Assembly (NCBI GenBank): GCA_037127315.1
Contig: JBBBDQ010001270.1
Location: 3,636,001-3,700,000 of the forward strand
Reading direction: 5' to 3'
DNA length: 64,000 nucleotides
Source of the DNA: Ascarosepion bandense
Taxonomy: Eukaryota > Mollusca > Cephalopoda > Sepiida > Sepiidae
In this document: positions 21,321 to 30,465 of the stretch, one piece after another
Layout of the letters: each line of letters begins with the position of its first letter
Position numbering within the stretch: the stretch's first letter is position 1
Notes under the pieces: generated by a model
Database searches by the model: none
Seen by the model: the letters and a program-made list of their open reading frames with translations, nothing else
Told to the model about the DNA's origin: nothing
Made by a program: the position numbers and the translations under genes

Positions 21321-21626
21321 TGCGTTGTGGCGCAGTGGATATCGAATAGGAACGAGAAACCGGAGAGCCGAGATCGTAATTCCAGTTGAATTCCTTGCAT
21401 TCACTTACGCGCAAATAGTCTTGGGAAAGGTATTAATCCGTCTATTCCTTCCAGTTATGGGTTAAATAACAGGACAGATTGGGTTCTATAGCCTTGCTCG
21501 GCAACCAGTCTACCGCAGAAAGCAATGGCAACCTACTGCGGGATAATCTTCTGCCCAGTCAGTCATGTCTCTTTCGAGACATTACCGCCCGAGCGTGTAT
21601 CACGTATGGCACTTAACTGACTGACT
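21321..21626 (+). mobile_element. tRNA-derived SINE, family 1 (near full length)
   Basis: tgcgttgtggcgcagtggat starts the head, a B-box remnant gagatcgtaattcc follows, and the tail is cacttaactgactgac. Confidence 0.9.
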
Positions 21627-21940
21627 TCTCTAAGTGGACGAGTATCATCATATTTTATGTAAAACTTTTCCTTTTTGTTTCTCCTTACACTTTGCTTTAC
21701 TGTGTAAATATATGTGATATATTATCCTCTTCATGGGACACATGTATATATACGTATTAGTTTTGTATATCTCTTAGTAATATAAAATCTCTCTGAGAAC
21801 AAACAATGCTTGTCATTTTTTCCCTTTCAGTTACATGGCTTCGTCCCCTGTGTGAATTACTGTGTTATTATATCACGGATATAATAATACCCATAACAAG
21901 GGAAATAAGTTGGGAGAATAATTTTTCTTCGAAGCGATCA

Positions 21941-21988
<48 letters not shown>

Positions 21989-22554
21989 TCCATTGATCAA
22001 AAACTCTGAAAATGCCTATCCAAAGAACGAAACATCTAAGGAAGGAATATTACTTCAAGTAAGATGAACGTCTATGTCAGCGTGTACCTGACATAGAACT
22101 TCCTTCTCTAGGTCAACCCACAGCTAATGTCATCAAACCTGAAGGTTTACCTTGGTCAGGAAACACGTGGTCGTCGATTCCGTCAAGGGATCGCTCCACC
22201 CTTCCCATTGACTTCCGAATAGAATTCTCTTGACTCAGTGATACAATACCATTACCACATTGCATGCATATATAGCTAGGGAGTCCAGTCAACCTAATTG
22301 TATTAGACGGAGACTGACCCAGAAAAAAAGTTAATCTACCCTTTTATATGTGTTTCTTTTTAATGCCGCTAGGTGTCTAGACACCCTCTTTTTTTAAAGA
22401 CTTGTTAAGTTCGGTTTCTTCAGATTTGAATGCAAAATATACTTGTAAGTAATAAAAATTCGTTTTGATGATAAGAGGAGCAAAACATTAAATTACTTTG
22501 CCAGATATTTTAACTTTTTGTGATTTTGCGCAAACTGACCCTTTTATTTCGTTC
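21627..22554. other. Unannotated stretch with (TA)n
   Basis: (TA)n at 21943-21984; otherwise unrecognised. Confidence 0.5.
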
Positions 22555-22850
22555 ACTGGGTTAGATTATTCTAGTTCCAGAAGCCACGTCTCTTCCAGAT
22601 GCCTCATTATCAGTTATCTCCCTTTAGCTTAACTATCTAAGTTTTTTTCACCGCTGCCGTAGCCAATTAGTGGACTCAGAACTCTTTGAATCAAGTCACT
22701 GGATTCAACCAACGGTTTTATCCATTGGGCAATGTGTCATTGAAGACATCAGTGTATGTATTTTGGGTACTTTTAACTCAAATGTCTCAATAATCAGTTT
22801 TTATCAGAACCCATATTAAAATATTTTGTTGGAATTGTTTTTCGCTAGCA
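22555..22850 (-). mobile_element. Unclassified interspersed repeat related to 30590-30810
   Basis: cagttatctccctttagctt, actctttgaatcaagtcact, ttcaaccaac and tttttatcagaacccatatt align in order with the sequence left of the 28-bp minisatellite. On the minus strand gagttc..cc and a tggttgaatcc-like block hint at a tRNA origin. Confidence 0.5.
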
Positions 22851-23062
22851 CGTCCTTACTACTGGTTCCCATATTGTATTCGTTTCTATGCTTTGTCGAC
22901 TTAAGAGATTTCGTTGACCTATCATAGGTCATTCGCTAAGTTTTCTTATTTTCCAGTGATGTTCTCTGTCTATTATTTCAACCTCATCCTACAGAGGGCC
23001 TGATCTCTTTTTCTCCCATATATGATCAGCTACGCTAATTTTTTCTATTTCCTCTCCAGTTA

Positions 23063-23587
23063 CACTACCGGCCATAATTATTAAGCCACCCCAGTGTTTT
23101 AAAAAACTATGTATTTCATACTATTTTTTAGTATTTATTGCCAAGTGAATGAAAATAGAATGTGCATCACATGAATTTATAAATATTTAATAATTACCTA
23201 TATTGCAGTTTCATCAATGAAAAAATTAAGAAAATTTAGGGTGATTCGGACGAATTCATCTTTGCACCCTTGCCTTGTAAATTTTGCAAAGTAATAATCA
23301 CAAAATAACCATTTTACTTTATATTAAAATTGTATCACCCCGAGCAAGGCGGTAACGCTACTGATGTGCAGGGGGCTACATAAGAGTAAAAAGATTAAGT
23401 AGAAGAGAGTGAAGAGGAAGACGAACCAGTTAGAAAGGAGCAAGAGAAGAATGGGATGACAGTTGCAAAGGTGGAGAGAAAGGATTTTCATTTAGAAGTA
23501 TCCATTTGGCAATAAATACTAAAAATAGTATGAAAAAAATTTTTTTTTTTTTAAACTGGGGTTGCTTAATAGTTATGGTCGGTAGTG
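23063..23587. mobile_element. Tc1/mariner-type MITE (MITE-A) with a nested LINE 3' end
   Basis: Terminal inverted repeats cactaccggccataattatt and its counterpart ending gtcggtagtg are flanked by TA on both sides, the target duplication of this superfamily. The interior is AT-rich and noncoding. A LINE B 3' end (23333-23487) interrupts it. Other copies: 38030-38432, 39298 and 56604-56832. Confidence 0.88.
23333..23487 (-). mobile_element. LINE B 3' end inserted in MITE-A
   Basis: atcaccccgagcaaggcggt, then gggggctacataagagtaaa; only about 155 bp of the LINE 3' UTR is present. Confidence 0.85.
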
Positions 23588-23639
23588 TACATCCTTGCAG
23601 GGAGGGGTCGTTTATGTTTTATATTTCTTACTAAAGCTG

Positions 23640-23851
23640 CATGGGTTGGCCTACAAAAAATCCTTTGTCATTCTCACCTCTATGAGAGGTCTTACTCGGA
23701 AGAGGTGTCTGCGAAGTGTTGAACCACTTCTGAAGTCCGACCTGATGTTATATTGACCACAGATCTTTTGTATTTTTTTCCGATATTCCGATAATCCCTT
23801 CACATAAAGTAGGAAAACCGAGGTTAATTTTCTGTTGTTATCCTCTTGCAT
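23640..23851 (-). pseudogene. Penelope-like element: RT-to-endonuclease linker
   Basis: The minus frame contains LTSVFLLYVKGLSEYRKKIQ, KICGQYNIRSDFRSGSTLRR and HLFRVRP. In Penelope-like elements this YVKGLSE...CxxYNIRxxFRSGSTLR block lies between the reverse transcriptase and the GIY-YIG endonuclease. It continues the RT remnant at 24640-24985 on the same strand and is cut off by MITE-A at 23587. Confidence 0.8.
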
Positions 23852-24294
23852 TCTTCTATCCTATTTTGTTGGACCTGCTGTCATGTACCCTGGGTAGTTG
23901 GTACGTTGTAAGGTACCGCTAATACTGATCATTCTTGTTCATATATCTCAGTGTCGCTTTTTTATGTTGTAATTGTCATGGTGGCATCACCCATTCAAAG
24001 GATTGAACTCTTCTCACTACTACATATACTTCCCTTCACATGAGATAAGCATAGATAGGCAGAGATAGGGGAGAGATAGAGTGAGTAGCCAGTAGAAAAC
24101 CAACACTGCTACCGTAACGAGTATTGCAAGTCCCAGTTCGAGGGTTGAATTATAGCATTACTACCTAACCAGTATTTATCGTTCTACTAACAGAGTTCCA
24201 AGTATTTGTATTTTGTTGCGTTTAATATATATTTGTCATTTCCTATTTTGGTTTTTGTTGTATTATTTCTTGCTGGACTGTTAACCGGGTCCAC

Positions 24295-24560
24295 GACAGT
24301 AAGCAGTGCATCAAATGAATTTATAAATATTTAATAATTACCTATATTGCAGTTTCATCAATGAAAAAAATGAAGAAAATTTAGGGTGATTCGGACGAAT
24401 TCATCTTTGCATCCTTGCCTTGTAAATTTTGCAAAATAATAATCACAAAATAACCATTTTACTTTTTATTAAAATTGTATCACCCCGAGCAAGGCGGTAA
24501 CGCTACTGATGGGCTACATAAGAGTAAAAAGATTAAGTAGAAGAGAGACAGTAAGCAGTG
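24295..24560 (-). mobile_element. Retroposed 238-bp segment with a 14-bp target duplication
   Basis: The insert 24309-24546 copies 23164-23409 (MITE-A flank plus LINE B 3' end) with few changes. It is bounded by identical gacagtaagcagtg at 24295-24308 and 24547-24560. It lies between the RT and linker parts of the Penelope-like remnant. Confidence 0.85.
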
Positions 24561-24639
24561 GACGATCTCTTTCTGTACACAGTAAGGGTATGTCAGAGTT
24601 GAAGTTGGGTACATTCTGGGGAATATTATCTTGCGATAT

Positions 24640-24985
24640 ACGGATATCTTGAACCCATGCTTTTTTCGAGATATTTATACATTCAGGGATGCTAATTTGT
24701 CATGTTTTTCTTTCTCCATTGGGAATTTTATTGATGATCATATTGAGTTCACATGGTTCAGTAGTAGCTGGATCTTTTCATGGTGTGGCCAGGGTTTGAA
24801 GGTGTCATCTACGTATCTCAGACATAGAGTACATTTTAGTGATTGGATCCCATCTCTTCCATGTATATGTTAGTCATTACTGCCTTATTATCAGCGTGTT
24901 GCTAAGCCTTTGCCTAGCAGATATATGTGTGATCCCATTCTGAAGTGTGTTATTTGTGCAAAAAAAAGCCACCATCTCCATCAGG
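24640..24985 (-). pseudogene. Penelope-like reverse transcriptase remnant
   Basis: Minus-strand pieces in order are GITHIYLLGKGLATR, MTNIYMEEM, then after a stop YVDDTFKPWPHHEK, LLLNHVNSI, IKFPMEKEKHDKLASLNV and ISVYR. The YVDDT catalytic box followed by WPHG-type, F/L-x-H-x-N-x-I and F-x-M-E-x-E-K blocks is characteristic of Penelope-like RTs rather than LINE or LTR elements. At least three stops and a frameshift make it inactive. Its downstream part resumes at 23851. The N-terminal fingers are missing; the LINE B 3' end at 25005 adjoins. Confidence 0.85.
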
Positions 24986-25004
24986 TCTTTTATTTATTTT
25001 ACTT

Positions 25005-25490
25005 TAAACATTTCACCCCAAGTAAGGCTGTTTACTGCCACTGATGTGCAGGGGGTTACATAGGAGGAAAGTTATGAGAGCGAGCGACACGTTATAAGGG
25101 GTGTCAGAAAGTGGGTAAGAGAAGGATGAGAATACTGGTCTGATGAGAGTGGAGTGGACGGAGAAAAGAGGATGAGGGAAAAGATGAGAGTCAGTGAGAT
25201 AGGAGATGACTATTTACCGTTCATTTAAATTCTTGGAGATTGTAACTGTCAGGGAATCAAGTATACGGAACCGAACTCAACAGGCGGAAAGTGCGAGAAA
25301 AGAAACTGAGGGAGTGGAAGTTGTGGTTACATTTTATTGGTTTCACTGTAAAAGAGTGGGATCTGTTAGTATACCGGTACGTTCTCGCGATGAGTTTGAG
25401 GCCAGTCTGTCACTGACTACCGATATTACATCCAAAGTGCGTACCTTAGTAAACAAACTCACCAGGTTCAGGCTCACCATCTGGTTGGAT
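25005..25490 (-). mobile_element. LINE B 3' end (C-terminus and UTR)
   Basis: catttcaccccaagtaaggc marks the 3' end. Further in are ctgtcagggaatcaagtata and caggcggaaagtgcgagaaa, the complement of the S-R-T-S-R-L-W-N coding block. The 5' truncation is near 25490. Confidence 0.85.
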
Positions 25491-25529
25491 TAGATGGAAT
25501 GATGGATAAATTTTTGTTTTGCTCTCCGA

Positions 25530-26055
25530 AGGCCTTTACCCCTTCAAATCTTTCCAAAACATCTCTATTTCCGTGCAAATGTATATGCTGAACTCAAATC
25601 GATAATTGCTTATTGAAGAAACCTACTTTTTTTCATGTTATCGAGTAAAAAAATATGGAACTTCTTGTCGCTGTTTATCTCACCCTCTAACTACGGTTCG
25701 GAAATGTTATTCACTCCAGACTGTCTTCATGCGTAGTTTTCCGATTTTTCGGTCTTTTTACTTCCTTTTGCAATTTCTACTCAGAAAATGAATCCCGAAA
25801 CCAAACAAATCGCGGAGTAATTTCTCAAGGGGAGCAAATCGACTGAAATAAGTATCCTACGCCTCAAGTCATTCCGCGGTGAATCAGATATGAGAATGGT
25901 GGTAAGGGGTGAGATATAGCCCGATTTATTTCTAGTCGATAACATGAAGAAAAAGTAGGTTTCTTCAACAAACAATTATTGATTTGAATTCAGCATATAC
26001 ATTTGCACGGAATTAAGGACGTTTTAGAAAGTTTTGACGGGGTAGAGACACATTT
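25530..26055. mobile_element. Foldback-type element: two ~250-bp inverted arms
   Basis: The left arm (gtgcaaatgtatatgctgaa, ttgaagaaacctacttttt, tcatgttatcgag, tatctcaccctctaac) reappears inverted at 25850-26055 in the same order, with about 15% differences by eye. The two arms nearly meet near 25790. No coding capacity was seen. Confidence 0.75.
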
Positions 26056-26082
26056 TTTTTGTTTTCTTTTATATATTTAATA

Positions 26083-26530
26083 GATAATGTGCAGCAAGAT
26101 ATCGTAAATGAAAAATGTAACTACAGAGTGAAAATTAAATGCCCGCGTGGTGGAGTTTGTAAAACCGAAGGTGTTATGTACAAATATATGTTATGTACAA
26201 TATATAAATGGAGAGAGAAAAATATACGTAGGATATAATGAAGGCAATTTTAAAAAACGATGCTATAATCACAAATCTACATTCAAACTAGAAAACGTTA
26301 AAAATTGTAGCAAATCTAGCCAAATAGTGTGAAAATTAAAAGATAAAATAGTAAGGATCCTTACGTAACTTGGAGTATAGTAAGAAAGGGCAGGTCTTGA
26401 ATGGTAGTGATGTCTGCACATTGTGCCAATAAGTAAAGTTGGCTATAGTACCATTTTCAGAACGAGAAAGGTTGCTAAATAAATGTCCGAAATAATGTCT
26501 GGATATAAACTTCTCCCTTCCTGTCATGCG
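26083..26530 (+). pseudogene. Penelope-like GIY-YIG endonuclease remnant
   Basis: The forward reading shows a cysteine-bearing start (N-V-Q-Q-D-I-V-N-E-K-C), then KIYVGYNEGNFKKRCYNHKS TFKLEN after a short in-frame duplication around tgttatgtacaa, then SIVRKGRS-like, CQ, RERLLNK and CPK. The YVG...F..R..NH.S.F block is the GIY-YIG endonuclease of Penelope-like elements, and LLNK...C is its conserved zinc-knuckle-like tail. There are stops before and after the tail. A closely related copy is at 28262. Confidence 0.8.
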
Positions 26531-26824
26531 TTCTAAAATTACTGTTCAAAAAGCATTGGATAACCAGTTTTTATTTACCCTACTCCGCCACTGGAAGGAG
26601 TTGTGAAACAATGTCAGTTTTTTTTTTTCTATGTGGGGAAACCAACCGTGGACACTCGAGCCACTTCTCAAAGAAGTTTTCCTTAGCATATCTAAGATTG
26701 TCTTCATCGATCTCACAGACTCACCAAAAGCCAGGTCAGAGTATTTGGCAAGCAGTCAATCTGTAACGCTTGACGACACCGAAATATTGAAACCATATTA
26801 GCGTAATCGACTGATATACCTAAT

Positions 26825-26871
<47 letters not shown>

Positions 26872-26950
26872 TGTCCTAGAATTTAAATCAAACTTCTCGA
26901 AGGAGATTTCTGTGTTTGTCAATTTAGTCCATCTACCGCATTGTGTTACG
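26531..26950. other. Unannotated stretch with (TA)n
   Basis: (TA)n at 26829-26868; no element recognised otherwise. Confidence 0.5.
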
Positions 26951-27252
26951 GATGTGCGTTGTGGTCCAGTGGATATCGGCTCGGAACGAGGAGCCGAGTT
27001 CGAATTCCAGTTGAATCCATTGTATTCAGTTACGCGCAAATACCCTTGGGAAAGGTATTAATCCGTCTCTTCCTTCCAGTTATGGGTTAAATAGCAGGAC
27101 AGATTGGGTTCTATAGCTTTGGTCGGCAACCAGTCTACCGCAGAAAGCAATGGCAAACTACTGCGGGATAATCTTCTGCCCAGTCAGTCATGTCTCTTTC
27201 TAGACATGATCGCCCAAGCGTGTATCACGTATGTCACTTAACTGACTGACTG
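26951..27252 (+). mobile_element. tRNA-derived SINE, family 1 (near full length)
   Basis: gatgtgcgttgtggtccagt starts the head; the tail is cttaactgactgactg. Confidence 0.92.
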
Positions 27253-28029
27253 TATTGTGTTACTATTACTTTGGCGATGATTAGTATTATTATGTATGGC
27301 CCGGGTCTCGATTTTATTCTGATTTGAAACACTTTTTTGTACTTCTTCAAAACTAATGTTGATTCTTAAAGATGTTTTATTTGGGTTCTAATTCACCGGA
27401 ACATACGCTTTACGTTAAAATAAAGAGTCCTCAGTTAGGCCGAGAAAAAATCATGGATCAAAACTCGTGATCAGCGCATGCGTAGTAAACACTACTGTCA
27501 GCTTATAGCGTGTTTCGCATTTATTAGTTATCGCTGCTAAGAATATCAGATTCTGAACGGGTAAATTCAGAGCAGGTCTTGGAGACGAGCCAGGGAAGCC
27601 CTTTCGACGTAATAGGATGGGAAACTGCAGATTGGAATCTGTCGGATGCACAAGATACTCGATCGATGATTCTGTTCGTTTCTTGGGATTTGGTTTTTCA
27701 TTTCTAAAATATCGGTTGGCATTTCTTGCACATTTTATTCGCCCATTTTTCTTTCAGCGTTCATCTTGTTTCTATGTCTCACTCGGGCTATTTTCTGCCT
27801 TTTGCTATGAATTCGGTTGAGTCAAAAATAATTCCAGTTTTGGTTCAACAATTTCATTCTTCACAAACTAAAATTTCAATTATTGTCATAAATTATATCT
27901 TCACTATTATTTAAGATGGCTTGTTGTCATTTATCATGGTATTTCTCGATTCCCTTTGGGTAAAATGCCGGTTGAATTGGTATAAAAGATTTTTTGACGA
28001 AGTCTCGAATTTAATTTTCAGCCCCTTTA
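27253..28029. other. Unannotated stretch
   Basis: Part of 27640-27820 may be decayed RTE sequence (gttcatcttgtttctatgtc resembles 29715), but this is too weak to call. Confidence 0.4.
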
Positions 28030-28262
28030 TCTTCTTCTTCTTCTTCTTCTTCTTCTTCTTCTTCTTCTTCTTCTTTATGTGTTGTGTCCATTCAAAACGT
28101 AGGTGATCATGGACCTCCACTTATTTCTGTCCCTTGTCGCTCCTAATATTTTTCCTCTTTGTATCTCTCCCAAACCACGCTCCGCGATCAGTTTGCTTAA
28201 TTCCATCAATTATGTCTCGAGATCTATTCCCTGTCACACATTCTCTCTATTCGTCCTGTGAG
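28030..28262 (-). pseudogene. RTE-clade LINE C-terminus with a (GAA)n tail
   Basis: The minus strand reads ECVTGNRSRDIIDGI, frameshift, LGATRDRNKWRSMITYVLNG HNT and a stop, then a run of about 15 gaa units (28030-28077 on the plus strand). The A-T-R-D-R-x-x-W-R-x-M-I-x-x-V-L-x-G-H block is the extreme C-terminus seen in every RTE copy here. RTE elements characteristically end in short simple repeats, which explains the (GAA)n. A Penelope-like fragment begins at the other edge. Confidence 0.82.
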
Positions 28263-28672
28263 ATAATAGATAATGTGCAGCAAGATATCGTAAATGAAAA
28301 ATGTAATTGCAGAGAGAAAAGTAAATGTTCGCGTGGTAGAGTTTGTAAAACAGAAGGAGTTATGTACAAAGCAGAAGCTCAAGATATAAATGGAGAGATA
28401 ACAATATACGTAGGATGTAAGGAAGGTAATTTTACAAAACGATGCTATAATCACAAATCTACATTCAAACTAGAAAACATTAAAAATTGTAGCAAAAACT
28501 ATTCAAACATGTGTGAAAATTAAAAGATAAAATAGTAAGGATCCTTACGTAACTTGAAGTATAGGAAGAAAGGGCAGGCCTTGCAACGGTAGTGATGTCT
28601 GCAGATTGTGCCAATAAGTAAAGTTGGCTATTGTATCATTTGCCGAACAAGAAAAGTTGCTAAATAAATTAA
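28262..28672 (+). pseudogene. Penelope-like GIY-YIG endonuclease remnant (better preserved)
   Basis: A continuous frame to 28523 gives VQQDIVNEKCNCREKSKCSR, GRVCKTEGVMYKAEAQD, ITIYVGCKEGNFTKRCYNHK and STFKLENIKNCSKN. A frameshift follows, then DPYVTWS, GRKGRPCNGSDVCRLCQ, a stop, KLAIVSFAEQEKLLNK. The cysteine cluster before a GIY-YIG nuclease (YVG..EG.F..R.YNH.STF) and the C..C...LLNK tail are standard for endonuclease-bearing Penelope-like elements. The reverse transcriptase is not attached; both ends abut RTE fragments on the opposite strand. Confidence 0.88.
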
Positions 28673-28942
28673 TGTAAATTTAGCGTAATTCTCCAAACCA
28701 TCCTTCCTCGTTACGTGTCCCTGGAACCTCTGCTGTCTCTTCCTGATCTTAAGTATGTGTTTTCTTATCGCTTGCATCCTCTCCAACACCTCGTCGTTGC
28801 TTACGTGTTCAGTCCTAATATCCTCAGCATCCTTCTTTAAAACTACATTTCTGCTGCCTCGAACCTCTCCTTTATCCTTGAACAGATTGTCTACCATTCG
28901 CTACCATACAAAAGGACAAATATCACATAGCAGTCCAAAAAT
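28672..28942 (-). pseudogene. RTE-clade LINE fragment
   Basis: The minus strand reads LDCYVIFVLLYGSEWWTICS then RIKERFEAAEMWF, a frameshift, RTEHVSNDEVLERMQAIRKH and ILKIRKRQQRFQGHVTRKDG. These are consecutive blocks of the BovB/RTE post-palm region. It is truncated at both ends. Confidence 0.85.
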
Positions 28943-29660
28943 AGACAGAGATTTTTTTGGCCCGGCTATATGGCCGGGAATACCCACTATAAAATGACCA
29001 TGTGTCACATCTGGCCTTGCGTGGGATGGCTAATAAATACCATACGTCACTAGTCTGACGACGCTATGACACTGTCAGCTCTCTGCCCGAAGGCAGAGAG
29101 CACAAACCCAGAGAGCACAAACCCAGTCGTGGTTCCGCCGAAGGGTAGAACCACGACTCGGTAAAAATAGACAGACATTTTTTGGCCCGGCTATATGGCC
29201 GGGAATACCCACTATAAAATGACCATATGTCACATCTGGCCATGCGTGGGAAGGCTAGTAAATACAATACGTCACTAGACGGGCAACGCTCGCGATTGAC
29301 GGCTTTGTGCACTGTCGAGCTCTCTGCCTTCGGGCGGAGAGCATTGACCCAGTCGTGACTACGCCGAAGGGTGGTGTCACGACTGGGGTAAATTAGACAG
29401 AAATATTTGGCCGGGCTATATGGCACGGGTGGGGTCCCACTTTAAAAAGGCCTTGTGCTAAATTTTGCCTTGAGTGGGAAGGCGAATAAATATTGATACG
29501 TCACTAGACGGAAGCATACGTCATAGGCGGAGACATTTTCTACGTGATCGTTATTACTGTTACTATACGTTGATTGTTCTTGTACATCTATTGGTTTATT
29601 GTACTGTTGTATAATAAATATCTTCTAATCTATCTTCAGTGTTAAGTATTATTCTTACAC
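28936..29660. repeat. Tandem GC-rich hairpin-rich repeat, possibly an LTR
   Basis: About 229-bp units start at 28936, 29166 and 29393 (atagacagacattttttggc, ccggctatatggccggga, tataaaatgacca, cgtgggaaggctaataaata, acgtcactag). Each full unit contains three hairpins: cccggc-tatatg-gccggg (28961-28978); a 9-bp stem ctctctgcc closed by cgaa (29079-29100) or ttcg (29320-29341); and an 11-12 bp stem around cgccgaagggt (29125-29158, 29348-29387). The third unit runs into an AT-rich end with aataaatatcttctaatcta. The TATAAAA and AATAAA signals suggest an LTR, but no flanking coding region supports this. Confidence 0.75.
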
Positions 29661-29699
29661 TATTCTTTTCCCTGCTATTCCTCCTCGGGATATATCAGT

Positions 29700-29965
29700 A
29701 GTTAATTTTATGGAAACGTTCATCTTTTCTCTATGTCTCACTCGTTCTCCTTTTCTTATATCTGCTGTGTCCCTTCGGTACATAGGCGATCATGGCCTTC
29801 CAAATCTCTTGATACTCTTAATACCCATTCTCCTGTTATTGCACTCAGTCTCTGCTATACCATCCATCTGCTCAAGTTCATCAAGTATGCCATAGGTTAC
29901 TTTCCATTATCTCTCTCTCCCTCTATCCATCAGGTTCTCCAAGCCTGCTTTCCTTATTTCGTCAG
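29700..29965 (-). pseudogene. RTE-clade LINE C-terminus
   Basis: Minus-strand blocks are KAGLENLMDRGRERDNGK, MAYLMNLSRWMV, QRLSAITGEWVLRVSRDLEG and HDRLCTEGTQQI in changing frames. They correspond to the family's E-G-K-R-x-R-G-R-Q-R, Y-L-x-x-L-x-x-W-M and A-x-x-D-R-x-x-W-x-x-M-I segments. Confidence 0.75.
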
Positions 29966-30148
29966 TCATTAAGTTCCATACGTGATACACGCTTTAGGCG
30001 ATCATGTCTCGAAAGGGAAATGACAAACTCGGCAAAGGATTATCCCGTAGTAGGTTGCCTTTGCTTTCTGCGGAAGACTGGTTGCCAGCCAAGACTATAG
30101 AAACCAATCTGCCTTATTATTTAACCTCCAACTGGAGGGGAGAGACGG
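29961..30148 (-). mobile_element. tRNA-derived SINE family 1, 3' half (inverted pair, left)
   Basis: gtcagtcattaagttccata through ccaactggaggggagagacg. It meets a plus-strand copy head-to-head at 30148/30149; both tRNA heads are missing. Confidence 0.88.
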
Positions 30149-30291
30149 TTCTGTAGCCTTGGTCATCAACCAGTCTATTGCAGAAAGTAATGGCAACCTA
30201 TTGCGGGATAATCTTCTTCTCAGTCAGTCATGTCTCTTTCGAGGCATAATCGCCCAAAGCGTGTATCACGTATGGCACTTTACTGACTGAC
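30149..30291 (+). mobile_element. tRNA-derived SINE family 1, 3' half (inverted pair, right)
   Basis: ttctgtagccttggtcatca through ggcactttactgactgaca. Confidence 0.88.
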
Positions 30292-30465
30292 AGGTAATTA
30301 TGCATTTATATTTATATTTCTGATAGCATTCTAAGCATACATATCGCGTTTCTTGTTCCATGTTCTAGTGTTCCATTGTGATGGGCGTGTAAATCGATAT
30401 TAAGTATTTCATTGCGTTTTAAGAACTCTAAATTTTATCTGTCTGAGATGAGGTAGTATTTAGAG

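Noticed and set aside
24631..24873. Forward 80-residue ORF
   Set aside because: It is the antisense of the Penelope-like RT block (YVDDT on the minus strand).
29064..29426. 120-residue minus-strand ORF
   Set aside because: It lies across the tandem hairpin repeats, shows no family motif, and its repeated peptides mirror the DNA repeat.
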